A DNA stretch of 64,000 bases, taken from NCBI RefSeq assembly GCF_030419005.1, contig NZ_CP106951.1:5146001-5210000 (forward strand), in the 5' to 3' direction. This DNA is from Eleftheria terrae (lineage in GTDB: Bacteria > Pseudomonadota > Gammaproteobacteria > Burkholderiales > Burkholderiaceae_C). How positions within the stretch are numbered: the first letter of the stretch is position 1; every line of letters starts with the position of its first letter. Of the stretch, positions 16,207-27,530 are shown one piece after another. The notes beneath the pieces were generated by a model that was given only the letters and a program-made list of their open reading frames with translations, made no database searches and was not told where the DNA came from. The translations under genes were made by a program, and so were the position numbers.

Positions 16207-17193
16207 ATGCAAGCCATCGAGATTGCCGAACACGGCGCGCCGGAGGTGCTGCGCGCCTGCCAGCGGCCGGACCCGGTCGCCGGCGCCGGCGACGTGCTGA
16301 TTCGCGTGCGCGCCTCGGGCGTGAACCGGCCGGACGTGCTGCAGCGCAAGGGCCACTATCCGGTGCCGCCCGGCGCCAGTGACCTCCCGGGCCTGGAAGT
16401 GGCCGGCGAAATCGTTGGCGGCGACCCCCAGGCGATGGCCGAGGCCGGCTTCCGGCCCGGCGACCGCGTCTGTGCGCTGGTGCAGGGCGGTGGCTATGCC
16501 GAGTTGTGCGTGGCGCCGGTGGCGCAATGCCTGCCGGTGCCCGAAGGCTGGACCGATGTGGAGGCGGCCGGCCTGCCGGAGACCTTCTTCACCGTCTGGT
16601 CCAACGTGTTCCAGCGCGGCCGCCTGGCGGCCGGCGAGACGCTGCTGGTGCAGGGCGGCACCAGCGGCATCGGCGTCACCGCCATCCAGCTGGGCAAGGC
16701 CTTCGGCGCGACGGTGCTGGCAACGGCCGGCAGCGACGAGAAGGTGGCGGCCTGCCTGAAGCTGGGGGCCGACCATGCCATCAACTACCGCAGCCAGGAC
16801 TTCGCGGCCGAAACCAAGCGGCTGACGCAGGGCCGCGGCGCGGACGTGATTCTCGACATGGTGGCCGGCGACTACCTGCCGCGCGAGATCGACTGCCTGG
16901 CCGACGACGGCCGCCTGGTGATCATCGCGCTGCAGGGGGGCAGCAAGGCCGAGCTCGACCTCTCGGCGCTGATGCGCCGCCGCCTCACGGTCACCGGCTC
17001 GACCCTGCGTCCCCGGCCGGTGGCGTTCAAGGCGGTCATCGCGCGCGAGTTGCGCGAGCGGGTGTGGCCGCTGCTGGCAGAGCGTCGCATCACGCCGGTG
17101 GTGTTTCGCACCTTCGCACCTGCACAGGCGGCAGAAGCGCATGCCTTGATGGAGTCGAACCAGCACATCGGCAAGCTGATGCTGGTCTGGTGA
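16207..17193 (+). CDS. NAD(P)H-quinone oxidoreductase, zinc-independent MDR family (PIG3-like)
   Basis: A 328-residue medium-chain dehydrogenase/reductase of the quinone oxidoreductase type. The N-terminal GroES-like domain carries the signature VNRPDVLQRKGHYPVPPGAS and LPGLEVAGEIV. The cofactor-binding Rossmann segment is LLVQGGTSGIGVTAIQLGKAFGA. Catalytic-zinc cysteines of alcohol dehydrogenases are absent, which supports a quinone or enone reductase acting on NADPH. The ATG at 16207 gives MQAIEIAEHG; an in-frame TTG at 16174 is less likely. The gene sits between pnp and tpiA, a position conserved in Burkholderiales. The physiological substrate is unknown. Confidence 0.88.
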   Translation: MQAIEIAEHGAPEVLRACQRPDPVAGAGDVLIRVRASGVNRPDVLQRKGHYPVPPGASDLPGLEVAGEIVGGDPQAMAEAGFRPGDRVCALVQGGGYAELCVAPVAQCLPVPEGWTDVEAAGLPETFFTVWSNVFQRGRLAAGETLLVQGGTSGIGVTAIQLGKAFGATVLATAGSDEKVAACLKLGADHAINYRSQDFAAETKRLTQGRGADVILDMVAGDYLPREIDCLADDGRLVIIALQGGSKAELDLSALMRRRLTVTGSTLRPRPVAFKAVIARELRERVWPLLAERRITPVVFRTFAPAQAAEAHALMESNQHIGKLMLVW

Positions 17194-17236
17194 ACCTTAG
17201 AATATTGGGCTTTTTGAGCGGGAACGGAGCAAAGAG

Positions 17237-17977
17237 ATGCGTCGGAAACTGGTCGTAGGCAACTGGAAGATGCACGGCACGCTGGCGAGCAATGCCGAGC
17301 TGCTGGCGGGCCTGCGCGCGGCAGAGCCATTCGTGTGCGAGGCCGCGGTGTGCGCGCCGTTCCCCTACCTGGCGTCGTGCGTGCTGGCGCTGCAGGGCAG
17401 CCACATCGCCCTGGGCGCACAGGACTGCTCCGCGCATGAGCAGGGTGCCTACACCGGCGAAGTCTCGGTCGCCATGCTGGCCGACATCGGCTGCCGCTAT
17501 GTCATCGTCGGCCATTCCGAGCGCCGCGCCTACCACGGCGAGACCGACCAGCTGGTGGCCGACAAGGCCAAGGCCGTGGTTGCCAAAGGCCTGGTGCCCA
17601 TCGTCTGCGTGGGCGAGACGCTGGCCGAGCGCGAAGCGGGTCACACCGCCGAGGTCGTCAAGCGCCAGCTGTCGGCGGTGATCCACACGCTGGGCCACTG
17701 CATGCCGCAGGCCGTGGTGGCCTACGAGCCGGTCTGGGCCATTGGCACCGGCAAGACCGCTTCCCCCGAGCAGGCGCAGGAGGTGCACGCGCTGCTGCGT
17801 GCCCAGCTGCGCGCCGCGACCTCGCATGCCGACCAGATGCGCCTGCTGTATGGCGGCAGCGTCAAAGCCGACAACGCGGCCAGCCTGTTCGCCCAAGCCG
17901 ACATCGATGGCGGCCTGATCGGCGGCGCGTCCTTGAAGGCCGCCGACTTCACCGCCATCTGCCGCGCCGCACTCTGA
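17237..17977 (+). CDS. tpiA: Triosephosphate isomerase
   Basis: A 246-residue TIM-barrel enzyme interconverting dihydroxyacetone phosphate and glyceraldehyde 3-phosphate in glycolysis and gluconeogenesis. Catalytic elements are all present: NWKMHG with the substrate lysine near residue 10, the histidine in VGHSERR, and the catalytic glutamate in [22 protein letters not shown]. The phosphate-binding loops [11 protein letters not shown] and [10 protein letters not shown] are also seen. The ATG at 17237 begins [12 protein letters not shown]. It lies 43 bases after the quinone oxidoreductase gene and 34 before secG, so tpiA and secG are likely co-transcribed. Confidence 0.97.
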   Translation: MRRKLVVGNWKMHGTLASNAELLAGLRAAEPFVCEAAVCAPFPYLASCVLALQGSHIALGAQDCSAHEQGAYTGEVSVAMLADIGCRYVIVGHSERRAYHGETDQLVADKAKAVVAKGLVPIVCVGETLAEREAGHTAEVVKRQLSAVIHTLGHCMPQAVVAYEPVWAIGTGKTASPEQAQEVHALLRAQLRAATSHADQMRLLYGGSVKADNAASLFAQADIDGGLIGGASLKAADFTAICRAAL

Positions 17978-18011
17978 TCCGCGGGCCGGCCACTTTCCTG
18001 GAGAACCTTAG

Positions 18012-18488
18012 ATGCAGATTCTGACCACCGTCATCCTCGTCGTGCAGTTGCTGTCGGCGCTGGCCATGATCGGCCTCGTGCTGGTGCAGCACGGCAAGGG
18101 CGCGGACATGGGCGCTTCCTTCGGCAGCGGCGCCTCCGGCAGCCTGTTCGGCGCCACCGGCAGTGCCAACTTCCTGTCGCGCACGACCGCCGTCTGTGCC
18201 TCGCTGTTTTTTGTCTGCACGCTGGGCCTGGCCTACCTGTCGACCTCGCGTCCGGTGAGCAGCAACAGCGAAACGGTGCTGGACCGCGCGATCCCGACTG
18301 CGCCGGCGGCCTCCGGTCCCGCGGGCATTCCTGGTGCGGCGCAGATCCCGGGCAATGCGGCGTCCGCAGCAGCGGTGCCGGCCACGCCGGCCGCCAGTGC
18401 AGCCGCAGCGGCAAGTGCTCCGGCAGCAGCGGTGCCGGCGCCTGCCGCCACTCCGGCATCGGGTGGGGGCCAGATTCCGACGAAATAA
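18012..18488 (+). CDS. secG: Preprotein translocase subunit SecG
   Basis: A 158-residue SecG, the small inner-membrane subunit of SecYEG. Two transmembrane helices flank the conserved loop (LVQHGKGADMGASFGSGASG then SLFGATGSANFLSRTTA). After the second helix the protein runs into an Ala/Pro-rich tail of about 80 residues (AASAAAAASAPAAAVPAPAA). This makes it longer than the ~110 residues of E. coli SecG; such tails are common in Burkholderiales and look low-complexity. The start is the ATG giving MQILTTVILVVQLL. It follows tpiA and precedes tRNA-Leu. Confidence 0.95.
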   Translation: MQILTTVILVVQLLSALAMIGLVLVQHGKGADMGASFGSGASGSLFGATGSANFLSRTTAVCASLFFVCTLGLAYLSTSRPVSSNSETVLDRAIPTAPAASGPAGIPGAAQIPGNAASAAAVPATPAASAAAAASAPAAAVPAPAATPASGGGQIPTK

Positions 18489-18511
18489 CTTCATCGAAGC
18501 AGCCCGCTCCA

Positions 18512-18540
18512 TTGAGAACGCGCTGCTTTAGGGTTAGAAT
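18512..18540 (+). promoter_or_regulatory. Sigma-70-type promoter upstream of tRNA-Leu
   Basis: TTGAGA (18512-18517) and TAGAAT (18535-18540) are separated by exactly 17 bases. Transcription would start near 18547, about 110 bases before the tRNA. A second -10-like TACAAT at 18629-18634 lies closer to the tRNA but has no well-spaced -35. Confidence 0.5.
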
Positions 18541-18656
18541 GCGAGGCTGTTCGGTGAGCTACTCCTCTTGCAAATCGAACACCTTTGCCGGCCAGGCCTC
18601 CCGCCGATTCTTGAGATGTTCATGAATCTACAATGCGGGTACTCCCTGGTTTGCAG

Positions 18657-18741
18657 GCCGACGTGGTGAAATTGGTAGACACGCTATCTTGAGGGGGTAG
18701 TGGCGAAAGCTGTGCGAGTTCGAGTCTCGCCGTCGGCACCA
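18657..18741 (+). tRNA. tRNA-Leu (GAG)
   Basis: An 85-base class II tRNA. Acceptor strands GCCGACG (18657-18663) and CGTCGGC (18731-18737) pair fully, followed by A and an encoded CCA (18739-18741). The anticodon loop TTGAGGG is closed by CTATC/GGTAG and places the anticodon GAG at 18691-18693. The D-loop holds AATTGGTAGAC. A variable arm (TGGCGAAAGCT region) and a T-arm GCGAGTTCGAGTCTCGC complete the fold. It reads CUC/CUU leucine codons. Position between secG and nuoA is typical for Burkholderiales. Confidence 0.97.
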
Positions 18742-18957
18742 AAAATTCAATCGGTGTGGTTCTGATCCGGTGCCGCACCGGGCGCCCTGGAAGTTATCTG
18801 ATAAGGGCAACTCAGGGAAAAGTGGGCGTGCTGAGCAGCGGTGTTGCCGCTGGGGACAGCGCGCCTTATTTTTGCCGAAATGTTCTACGAGCCGGATCTC
18901 TGAAGACTTTTCGCGCAGCCAATCTCTGAACCAGCGAGCCACGCGTCCAAGATCATC

Positions 18958-19317
18958 ATGAGTCTCGACCAGTACCTCCCTGTCATCCTGTTCATCCTGG
19001 TCGGCATTGCGGTGGGCGTCGCTCCCCAAGTGCTCGGCTTCCTGCTCGGGCCGCGCAAGCCCGACGCGGCCAAGAATTCCCCCTACGAGTGCGGCTTCGA
19101 AGCCTTCGAGGATGCACGCATGAAGTTCGATGTCCGCTACTACCTGGTGGCCATCCTCTTCATCCTGTTCGACCTCGAGATCGCCTTCCTCTTCCCGTGG
19201 GCGGTGTCGCTGCGCGAGATCGGCCCGGCCGGCTTCTGGGCCATCATGATTTTCCTGGGCATCCTGGTCGTGGGCTTCGTCTACGAGTGGAAGAAGGGCG
19301 CCCTGGACTGGGAATGA
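18958..19317 (+). CDS. nuoA: NADH-quinone oxidoreductase subunit A
   Basis: A 119-residue membrane subunit of respiratory complex I with three predicted helices. The conserved loop after the first helix contains [22 protein letters not shown], which includes the family cysteine and acidic residues near the quinone channel. It is the first gene of the 14-gene nuo operon. The 216 bases between the tRNA and this ATG must carry the operon promoter and leader. They include a TTATC-T-GATAA palindrome (18794-18804), but no clear -35/-10 pair could be assigned. Confidence 0.97.
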   Translation: MSLDQYLPVILFILVGIAVGVAPQVLGFLLGPRKPDAAKNSPYECGFEAFEDARMKFDVRYYLVAILFILFDLEIAFLFPWAVSLREIGPAGFWAIMIFLGILVVGFVYEWKKGALDWE

Positions 19318-19331
19318 CGAGGTAAATCCCG

Positions 19332-19808
19332 ATGAGTATCGAAGGCGTTCTCAAGGAAGGTTTCATCACCACGACGGCCGACAAGCTGATCAACTGGTCC
19401 AAGACCGGTTCGCTCTGGCCGATGACCTTCGGGCTGGCCTGCTGCGCGGTGGAGATGATGCATGCGGGCGCGGCCCGCTACGACATCGACCGCTTCGGCA
19501 TGCTGTTCCGCCCCAGCCCGCGCCAGTCCGACCTGATGATCGTGGCCGGCACGCTGTGCAACAAGATGGCGCCGGCGCTGCGCAAGGTGTACGACCAGAT
19601 GGCCGAGCCGCGCTGGGTGCTCTCGATGGGCTCCTGCGCCAACGGCGGCGGCTACTACCACTACAGCTATTCGGTCGTGCGTGGTTGCGACCGGATCGTT
19701 CCGGTCGACGTCTACGTGCCCGGCTGCCCCCCGACGGCCGAGGCGCTGCTCTACGGCATCCTGCAGCTGCAGAGCAAGATCCGCCGCGAAAACACGATTG
19801 CCCGCTAA
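19332..19808 (+). CDS. nuoB: NADH-quinone oxidoreductase subunit B
   Basis: A 158-residue peripheral-arm subunit holding iron-sulfur cluster N2, the direct electron donor to quinone. The N2 ligands are recognisable: the tandem C37-C38 in [12 protein letters not shown]102 in [10 protein letters not shown], and C132 in [14 protein letters not shown]. Length and N-terminus ([20 protein letters not shown]) match betaproteobacterial NuoB. It begins 14 bases after nuoA and is followed 12 bases later by nuoC. Confidence 0.98.
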   Translation: MSIEGVLKEGFITTTADKLINWSKTGSLWPMTFGLACCAVEMMHAGAARYDIDRFGMLFRPSPRQSDLMIVAGTLCNKMAPALRKVYDQMAEPRWVLSMGSCANGGGYYHYSYSVVRGCDRIVPVDVYVPGCPPTAEALLYGILQLQSKIRRENTIAR

Positions 19809-19820
19809 GCCCTGCGCACC

Positions 19821-20420
19821 ATGAGCAAGATCAACACCCTCCAGGAGCGCCTGCAGGCCGTGCTCGGCGCGCAGGTCAAGCGCATCGAGCAGGACCTGGG
19901 CGAGCTGACCCTGACGGTCGGCGCGGCCGACTACGTGGCCGTGGCCACGATGCTGCGCGACCATCCCGAGCTGCGCTTCGAGCAGCTGATCGACCTGTGC
20001 GGCCTGGACTACTCCAGCTACGGCGATGGCCGCTACGAAGGCCCGCGCTACTGCGTCGCGACCCACCTGCTGTCGATCACCCACAACTGGCGCCTGCGGC
20101 TGAAGGTCTTCTGCCCGGACGACGACCTGCCGGTGGTGGCTTCGGTCAACGAGATCTGGAATGCCGCCAACTGGTTCGAGCGCGAAGCCTTCGACCTGTT
20201 CGGCATCGTCTTCGACGGCCACCTCGACCTGCGCCGCCTGCTGACCGACTACGGCTTCATCGGCCATCCCTTCCGCAAGGACTTCCCGGTGACGGGCCAT
20301 GTCGAGATGCGCTACGACGCCGAGCAAAAGCGCGTGATCTACCAGCCGGTGACCATCGAGCCGCGCGAGATCACCCCCCGCGTCATCCGCGAGGAAAACT
20401 ACGGCGGCCTGCACCACTGA
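19821..20420 (+). CDS. nuoC: NADH-quinone oxidoreductase subunit C
   Basis: A 199-residue (30 kDa) subunit of the complex I peripheral arm. The family signature is ERFxxxxxD-like: [24 protein letters not shown] in two pieces around residues 115-140, followed by [12 protein letters not shown]. Unlike E. coli, where nuoC and nuoD are fused, it is a separate gene here, as in betaproteobacteria and mitochondria. The ATG at 19821 follows nuoB by 12 bases. Confidence 0.97.
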   Translation: MSKINTLQERLQAVLGAQVKRIEQDLGELTLTVGAADYVAVATMLRDHPELRFEQLIDLCGLDYSSYGDGRYEGPRYCVATHLLSITHNWRLRLKVFCPDDDLPVVASVNEIWNAANWFEREAFDLFGIVFDGHLDLRRLLTDYGFIGHPFRKDFPVTGHVEMRYDAEQKRVIYQPVTIEPREITPRVIREENYGGLHH

Positions 20421-20435
20421 GCCAGAGGTAGATCC

Positions 20436-21689
20436 GTGGCAGAAATCAAGAACTACACCCTCAACTTCGGCCCCCAGCACCCCGCCGCGCACGGGGTGTT
20501 GCGCCTGGTGCTGGAACTCGATGGCGAAGTGATCCAGCGTGCCGACCCGCACATCGGCCTGCTGCACCGCGCCACCGAGAAGTTGGCCGAAAGCAAGACC
20601 TTCATCCAGTCGCTGCCCTACATGGACCGTCTCGACTACGTGTCCATGATGTGCAACGAGCACGCCTACTGCCTCGCCATCGAACGCATGATGGGCATCG
20701 AGGTGCCGGTGCGGGCGCAGTACATCCGCGTCATGTTCTCCGAGATCACCCGGCTGCTGAACCACCTGCTGTGGCTCGGTGCGCACGGGCTGGACTGCGG
20801 CGCGATGAACATGCTGATCTACTGCTTCCGCGAGCGCGAAGACCTGTTCGACATGTACGAGGCGGTCTCGGGTGCGCGCATGCATGCGGCCTATTTCCGT
20901 CCGGGCGGCGTCTACCGGGACCTGCCGGACACGATGCCGCAGTACAAGGTCTCGAAGATCAAGAACCAGAAGGCCATCGACAAGCTCAACGAGAACCGCC
21001 GGGGCTCGCTGCTGGACTTCATCGAGGACTTCACGCGGCGCTTCCCCAAGCATGTGGACGAGTACGAGACGCTGCTGACCGACAACCGCATCTGGAAGCA
21101 GCGCACGGTCGGCATCGGCGTGGTCTCGCCCGAGCGGGCGCTGAACCTGGGCTTCACCGGCCCGATGCTGCGCGGTTCGGGCATCGCCTGGGACCTGCGC
21201 AAGAAGCAGCCCTACGACGTCTACGACCGCCTGGATTTCGACATCCCGCTGGGCACCAACGGCGACTGCTATGACCGCTACGTGGTGCGCGTGGAAGAAA
21301 TGCGCCAGTCCAACCGCATCATCCAGCAGTGCGTGGACTGGCTGCGCAAGAACCCGGGGCCGGTCATCACCGACAACCACAAGGTGGCCCCGCCTTCGCG
21401 CGTCGAGATGAAGTCGAGCATGGAGCAGCTGATCCACCACTTCAAGCTCTTCACCGAAGGCTTCCACGTGCCCGAGGGCGAGGCCTATGCCGCCGTCGAG
21501 CATCCCAAGGGCGAGTTCGGCATCTATCTGGTCAGCGACGGGGCCAACAAGCCCTACCGCCTGAAGATCCGGGCCCCCGGTTTTGCCCACCTGGCCGCGA
21601 TGGACGAAATGTCGCGTGGCCACATGATCGCCGACGCCGTGGCCGTGATCGGCACCATGGACATCGTGTTCGGAGAGATTGATCGATGA
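20436..21689 (+). CDS. nuoD: NADH-quinone oxidoreductase subunit D
   Basis: A 417-residue (49 kDa) subunit that forms the quinone-binding site with NuoB. It starts at a GTG (20436) giving [20 protein letters not shown], with GAGGTAG upstream. The GPQHPAAHG motif with its histidine and the [13 protein letters not shown] segment are the expected landmarks. The C-terminus runs [19 protein letters not shown]. The last four bases (ATGA, 21686-21689) overlap the start of nuoE, so the two are translationally coupled. Confidence 0.97.
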   Translation: MAEIKNYTLNFGPQHPAAHGVLRLVLELDGEVIQRADPHIGLLHRATEKLAESKTFIQSLPYMDRLDYVSMMCNEHAYCLAIERMMGIEVPVRAQYIRVMFSEITRLLNHLLWLGAHGLDCGAMNMLIYCFREREDLFDMYEAVSGARMHAAYFRPGGVYRDLPDTMPQYKVSKIKNQKAIDKLNENRRGSLLDFIEDFTRRFPKHVDEYETLLTDNRIWKQRTVGIGVVSPERALNLGFTGPMLRGSGIAWDLRKKQPYDVYDRLDFDIPLGTNGDCYDRYVVRVEEMRQSNRIIQQCVDWLRKNPGPVITDNHKVAPPSRVEMKSSMEQLIHHFKLFTEGFHVPEGEAYAAVEHPKGEFGIYLVSDGANKPYRLKIRAPGFAHLAAMDEMSRGHMIADAVAVIGTMDIVFGEIDR

Positions 21690-22182
21690 TCTCTGATGCC
21701 ACCAAGGCGCGCTTTGCGCGCGAGGTCGCCAAGTACCCGGCGGACCAGAAGCAATCGGCCGTGATGGCCTGCCTGTCCATCGTGCAGCAGGAGCAGGGCT
21801 GGGTCTCCCCGGAGGCCGAGAAGGAAGTGGCCGACTACCTCGGCATGCCGGCCATCGCCGTGCACGAGGTGACCACCTTCTACAACATGTACAACCAGCG
21901 GCCGGTGGGCAAGTTCAAGCTCAACGTCTGCACCAACCTGCCCTGCCTGCTGCGCGACGGCAAGAACGCCGCCGAGTACCTGGCCAAGAAGCTCAATGTC
22001 GAGCTGGGCGGCACCACCGCCGACGGCCTGTTCTCGCTGCAGGAATGCGAATGCCTGGGCGCCTGCGCCGACGCGCCGGTGATGCTGGTCAACGACCGCC
22101 AGATGTGCAGCTTCATGACGCCCGAGCGCCTCGATGCGCTGGTCGATGAACTGGCTGCGGCCGCCAAGCAAGGGGTGAAGTG

Positions 22183-22183
<1 letters not shown>
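21686..22183 (+). CDS. nuoE: NADH-quinone oxidoreductase subunit E
   Basis: A 165-residue (24 kDa) subunit of the NADH dehydrogenase module carrying the off-path [2Fe-2S] cluster N1a. The ligand cysteines are C82 and C87 (CTNLPC) and C123 and C127 (CLGAC). The ATG at 21686 overlaps the nuoD stop. The stop (TGA ending 22183) overlaps the nuoF ATG by one base (TGATG), again a translational-coupling arrangement. Confidence 0.97.
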
Positions 22184-23514
<1,331 letters not shown>

Positions 23515-23528
23515 AGAACAGCCCCACC

Positions 23529-25844
23529 ATGGTTGAAATCGAACTGGACGGCAAGAAGGTCGAGGTGCCCGAGGGCAGCATGGTCATGCATGCGGCCGAG
23601 AAGGCGGGCACCTACATTCCGCACTTCTGCTATCACAAGAAACTCTCGATCGCGGCCAACTGCCGCATGTGCCTGGTCGACGTCGAGAAGGCGCCCAAGC
23701 CGATGCCGGCCTGCGCCACCCCGGTGACGCAAGGCATGATCGTGCGCACCAAGAGCGACAAGGCGGTGAAGGCGCAGCAGGGCGTGATGGAGTTCCTGCT
23801 CATCAACCACCCGCTCGACTGCCCCATCTGCGACCAGGGCGGCGAATGCCAGCTGCAGGACCTGGCGGTGGGCTACGGCGGCTCCTCCTCGCGCTACACC
23901 GAGGAAAAGCGGGTGGTGCTGGCCAAGGAAGTCAGCCCGGTCGTCTCGCTGGCCGAGATGTCGCGCTGCATCCACTGCACCCGCTGCGTGCGCTTCGGCC
24001 AGGAAGTGGCCGGCGTGATGGAGCTGGGCATGGTGCACCGGGGCGAGCATTCCGAGATCACCACCTTCGTGGGCGCGACGATCGACTCCGAGCTGTCGGG
24101 CAACATGATCGACCTGTGCCCGGTCGGCGCCATCACCAGCAAGCCGTTCCGCTACACCGCCCGGACCTGGGAGCTGTCGCGCCGCAAGTCGGTCAGCCCG
24201 CATGACTCCACCGGTGCCAACCTGATCGTGCAGGTCAAGGGCAGCAAGGTGATGCGCGTGCTGCCGCTGGAAAACGAAGACGTCAACGAGTGCTGGATCG
24301 CCGACCGCGACCGCTTCTCGTACGAGGCCCTCAACAGCGACGAGCGCCTGACCACGCCCATGCTGAAGCAGGGCGGCCAGTGGAAGGCGGTGGACTGGCC
24401 CACCGCGCTCGAATACGTGGCCAACGGCCTGAAGGTCATCAAGGCCGAGCACGGCCCGCAGGCCATCGGCGCGCTGAGCACCGCCCACAGCACGGTGGAA
24501 GAGCTGCACCTGCTGGCCAAGCTGGTGCGCGGCCTGGGTAGTGAGAACGTCGACCATCGCCTGCGCCATGCCGATTTCCGCCATGGCGGTTCGGCCCGCT
24601 GGCTGGGCCTGCCGATCGCGGCACTGTCGAAGCTGCAGTCCGCCCTGGTGGTGGGCTCCTTCCTGCGCAAGGACCATCCGCTGTTCGCGCAACGCCTGCG
24701 CCAGGCCGTGCGCCACGGCGCGCAGGTCCACAGCCTGCACGCGGTGCAGGACGACTGGCTGATGAAGCTCGCCAGCCAGACGACGCTGGCGCCCAGCGCC
24801 TGGCCGCAGGCGCTGGCCGACATCGCGGCCGCCGTGGCGACCGAGCGAGGCGTGTCCGCGCCGGCGTCCGGCGAGGCGACCGACGCCGCCAAGGCGGTGG
24901 CCGCTTCCCTGCTGGCCGGCGAGCGCAAGGCCGTGCTGCTGGGCAATGCCGCCGCGCAGCATCCGCAGGCCGACACCCTGCTGGCGCTGGCCAGCTGGAT
25001 CGGTGAGCAGACCGGTGCCTCGGTCGGCTTCCTGGGCGAAGCGGCCAACAGCGTCGGCGCCCAGCTGGCCGGCGCGCTGCCGGGACAGGGCGGCCTCGAC
25101 GCCGGCCAGATGCTGGCACAGCCGTTGAAGGCCTACCTGCTGCTGAACGTCGAGCCCGAGCTGGACGCGGCCAACGCCGCCCAGGCGATGGCAACGATGC
25201 AAGGCGCCGAGATGGTGGTGGCGATGACGGCCTTCCGCACTGCCGCGGTGGAGTATGCCGACGTGCTGTTGCCGATCGCGCCGTTCTCCGAGACCTCGGG
25301 CACCTTCGTCAATGCCGAGGGCCGGGCGCAGAGCTTCTACGGCGTGGTCAAGCCTGCCGGCGAGACCCGGCCGGCCTGGAAGGTGCTGCGGGTGCTGGGC
25401 AACACGCTGGGCCTGCCGGGCTTCGAGTACGAAAGCTCCGAAGACGTCCGCACGGCGGCGCTCGGCGACATCGAGCAACTGCCTCAGCGCCTGGGCAACC
25501 GCAGCGCCGCGGCGCCGGCTGTCGTGGCTGCTTCCGCGCAGGGCCTGGAGCGCATTGCCCAGGTGCCGATCTATTCGTCTGACGCCCTGGTGCGCCGGGC
25601 CCACTCCCTGCAGCTGACGGCCGATGCCGCACCGCCGGTGGCCGGCCTGCCGGCCGCGCTGTTCGAGCAGCTGGGCCTGAAGAACGGCGATGCGGTGCGG
25701 GTCAGCCAGGGGGCTGCCTCGGTGGTGCTGCCGGCCCGCCTGGAGCTGGGGCTGCCTGCCAATTGCGTGCGCGTGCCGGCCGGCCACCCGGCCACCGCGA
25801 CGCTGGGCGCGATGTTCGGCGAGATCGCCGTGGCCCGGGCCTGA
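23529..25844 (+). CDS. nuoG: NADH-quinone oxidoreductase subunit G
   Basis: A 771-residue (75 kDa) iron-sulfur subunit. The N-terminal domain holds a [2Fe-2S] site (C34, C45, C48, C62), followed by the His-Cys3 [4Fe-4S] region LLINHPLDCPICDQGGECQLQD. A further [4Fe-4S] site starts at CIHCTRCVRFGQEVAGV. The C-terminal two thirds are the molybdopterin-oxidoreductase-like fold, which has lost the cofactor in complex I. The extra N7 cluster motif of E. coli NuoG was not obvious. It is in operon with nuoF and nuoH; the gap to nuoH is 17 bases. Confidence 0.97.
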   Translation: MVEIELDGKKVEVPEGSMVMHAAEKAGTYIPHFCYHKKLSIAANCRMCLVDVEKAPKPMPACATPVTQGMIVRTKSDKAVKAQQGVMEFLLINHPLDCPICDQGGECQLQDLAVGYGGSSSRYTEEKRVVLAKEVSPVVSLAEMSRCIHCTRCVRFGQEVAGVMELGMVHRGEHSEITTFVGATIDSELSGNMIDLCPVGAITSKPFRYTARTWELSRRKSVSPHDSTGANLIVQVKGSKVMRVLPLENEDVNECWIADRDRFSYEALNSDERLTTPMLKQGGQWKAVDWPTALEYVANGLKVIKAEHGPQAIGALSTAHSTVEELHLLAKLVRGLGSENVDHRLRHADFRHGGSARWLGLPIAALSKLQSALVVGSFLRKDHPLFAQRLRQAVRHGAQVHSLHAVQDDWLMKLASQTTLAPSAWPQALADIAAAVATERGVSAPASGEATDAAKAVAASLLAGERKAVLLGNAAAQHPQADTLLALASWIGEQTGASVGFLGEAANSVGAQLAGALPGQGGLDAGQMLAQPLKAYLLLNVEPELDAANAAQAMATMQGAEMVVAMTAFRTAAVEYADVLLPIAPFSETSGTFVNAEGRAQSFYGVVKPAGETRPAWKVLRVLGNTLGLPGFEYESSEDVRTAALGDIEQLPQRLGNRSAAAPAVVAASAQGLERIAQVPIYSSDALVRRAHSLQLTADAAPPVAGLPAALFEQLGLKNGDAVRVSQGAASVVLPARLELGLPANCVRVPAGHPATATLGAMFGEIAVARA

Positions 25845-25861
25845 TGCGGGAGAGGTGAAGC

Positions 25862-26956
25862 ATGCTTGAGACCATCAACACTTTCGGCCTTTCCACGCTG
25901 GGCGGCCTGTGGCCGGTCGTCTGGACGCTCGTCAAGATCGTCGCGGTGGTGCTGCCGCTGATGATCTGCGTGGCCTACCTGACGCTGTGGGAGCGCAAGG
26001 CCATCGGCTGGACCCAGGTCCGCCCCGGCCCCAACCGGGTCGGCCCGCTGGGCCTGTTGCAGCCGATCGCCGATGCGGTGAAGCTGATCTTCAAGGAGAT
26101 CATCCGCCCGACCGCGGCCAACAAGGGCCTGTTCTTCCTGGCCCCCATCATGACCATCATGCCGGCGCTTGCCGCCTGGGCCGTGATTCCCTTCGGCCCG
26201 GACGTGGCGCTGGCCAACATCAATGCCGGCCTGCTGTTCCTGATGGCCATCACCTCGCTGGAGGTCTACGGCGTGATCATCGCCGGCTGGGCCTCCAATT
26301 CGAAGTACGCCTTCCTCGGCGCGCTGCGTGCGTCGGCCCAGATGGTGTCCTACGAGATCGCGATGGGCTTTGCCTTCGTCATCGTGCTGATGGTCTCGGG
26401 CAGCCTGAACATCAGCCACATCGTGGCCGCGCAGGAGCACGGCATGGCGGCCGACATGGGCCTGACCTTCCTGTCGTGGAACTGGCTGCCCTTGCTGCCG
26501 ATCTTCGTGGTCTACGTGATCTCGGGCATCGCCGAGACCAACCGCCACCCCTTCGACGTGGTGGAAGGCGAATCGGAAATCGTGGCCGGCCACATGATCG
26601 AGTACTCGGGCATGTCGTTCGCCATGTTCTTCCTGGCCGAGTACGCCAACATGATCCTGGTGTCCATCATCGCGGTGCTCATGTTCCTCGGCGGCTGGTC
26701 GTCGCCCCTGAACTTCGCCCCCTTCACCTGGGTGCCGGGCTGGATCTGGCTGGGCATGAAGACCTTCGTGGTCGTGACGATGTTCCTGTGGGTGCGCGCC
26801 ACCTTCCCGCGCTTCCGTTACGACCAGATCATGCGTCTGGGCTGGAAGATCTTCATTCCCGTCACGCTGGTCTGGCTGGTGCTGGTGGGCCTGGTGATGC
26901 AGTCGCCGACGCTGAACATCTGGAAATGGCAACCGGCCGTTGTGACGACGAGGTAA
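25862..26956 (+). CDS. nuoH: NADH-quinone oxidoreductase subunit H
   Basis: A 364-residue membrane subunit with about eight helices, linking the peripheral arm to the proton-pumping arm and forming part of the quinone chamber. Signature segments are [23 protein letters not shown] in its first cytoplasmic loop (read in two parts), [24 protein letters not shown], and [20 protein letters not shown] with the conserved acidic cluster. The start ATG is preceded by GAGAGGTGAAG. It is followed seven bases later by nuoI. Confidence 0.97.
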   Translation: MLETINTFGLSTLGGLWPVVWTLVKIVAVVLPLMICVAYLTLWERKAIGWTQVRPGPNRVGPLGLLQPIADAVKLIFKEIIRPTAANKGLFFLAPIMTIMPALAAWAVIPFGPDVALANINAGLLFLMAITSLEVYGVIIAGWASNSKYAFLGALRASAQMVSYEIAMGFAFVIVLMVSGSLNISHIVAAQEHGMAADMGLTFLSWNWLPLLPIFVVYVISGIAETNRHPFDVVEGESEIVAGHMIEYSGMSFAMFFLAEYANMILVSIIAVLMFLGGWSSPLNFAPFTWVPGWIWLGMKTFVVVTMFLWVRATFPRFRYDQIMRLGWKIFIPVTLVWLVLVGLVMQSPTLNIWKWQPAVVTTR

Positions 26957-26963
26957 ACACACC

Positions 26964-27461
26964 ATGTCCGCAGTAGCTTCCATCAAGAACTTCCTCAACA
27001 CCTTCCTGTTGACGGAGTTGCTCAAGGGCCTGGCCCTGACGGGCCGGCACTTCCTGTCGCCCCACATCACCGTGCAGTTCCCGGAGGAGAAGACCCCGGC
27101 GAGCCCGCGCTTCCGCGGCCTGCACGCGCTGCGCCGCTACGACAACGGCGAAGAGCGCTGCATCGCCTGCAAGCTGTGCGAAGCGGTGTGCCCGGCCATG
27201 GCCATCACGATCGAGTCCGACGTGCGCGCCGACGGCACCCGCCGCACCAAGCGCTACGACATCGACCTGACCAAGTGCATCTTCTGCGGTTTCTGCGAAG
27301 AGAGCTGCCCGGTCGACTCCATCGTCGAAACCCACATCCTCGAATACCACGGCGAGAAGCGCGGCGACCTCTACTTCACGAAAGAGATGCTGCTGGCCGT
27401 TGGCGACCGCTACGAAAAAGAAATCGCGGCCAACAAGGAGGCGGACGCCAAGTACCGATAA
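26964..27461 (+). CDS. nuoI: NADH-quinone oxidoreductase subunit I
   Basis: A 165-residue (23 kDa) ferredoxin-like subunit with clusters N6a and N6b. Two CxxCxxCxxxCP motifs are intact: C66, C69, C72, C76 in [12 protein letters not shown], and C105, C108, C111, C115 in [12 protein letters not shown]. The N-terminal amphipathic region ([17 protein letters not shown]) anchors it to the membrane arm. It is the last peripheral-arm gene. The following 69-base gap to nuoJ holds a strong hairpin. Confidence 0.97.
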   Translation: MSAVASIKNFLNTFLLTELLKGLALTGRHFLSPHITVQFPEEKTPASPRFRGLHALRRYDNGEERCIACKLCEAVCPAMAITIESDVRADGTRRTKRYDIDLTKCIFCGFCEESCPVDSIVETHILEYHGEKRGDLYFTKEMLLAVGDRYEKEIAANKEADAKYR

Positions 27462-27478
27462 GCCCTCCGCTTGTCGTA

Positions 27479-27514
27479 GGGCCGCTCCCGGTGCACCTGC
27501 CCGGGAGGCGGCCC
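27479..27514 (+). other. Strong hairpin between nuoI and nuoJ
   Basis: GGGCCGCTCCCGG (27479-27491) pairs with CCGGGAGGCGGCCC (27501-27514), with one unpaired G. It is not followed by a T-run, so it is more likely an mRNA processing or stability element than a full terminator. It falls exactly at the border between peripheral-arm and membrane-arm genes. Confidence 0.7.
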
Positions 27515-27530
27515 TTAACCCGAGAAAAAC

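Noticed and set aside
13954..17166. A 1070-codon open frame on the minus strand opposite rpsO/pnp and the quinone oxidoreductase
   Set aside because: It is antisense to well-supported genes and its composition is the mirror of GC-rich codons (His/Gln/Leu-rich, no domains). Similar shadows lie opposite ilvD, the nuo genes and the ABC genes.
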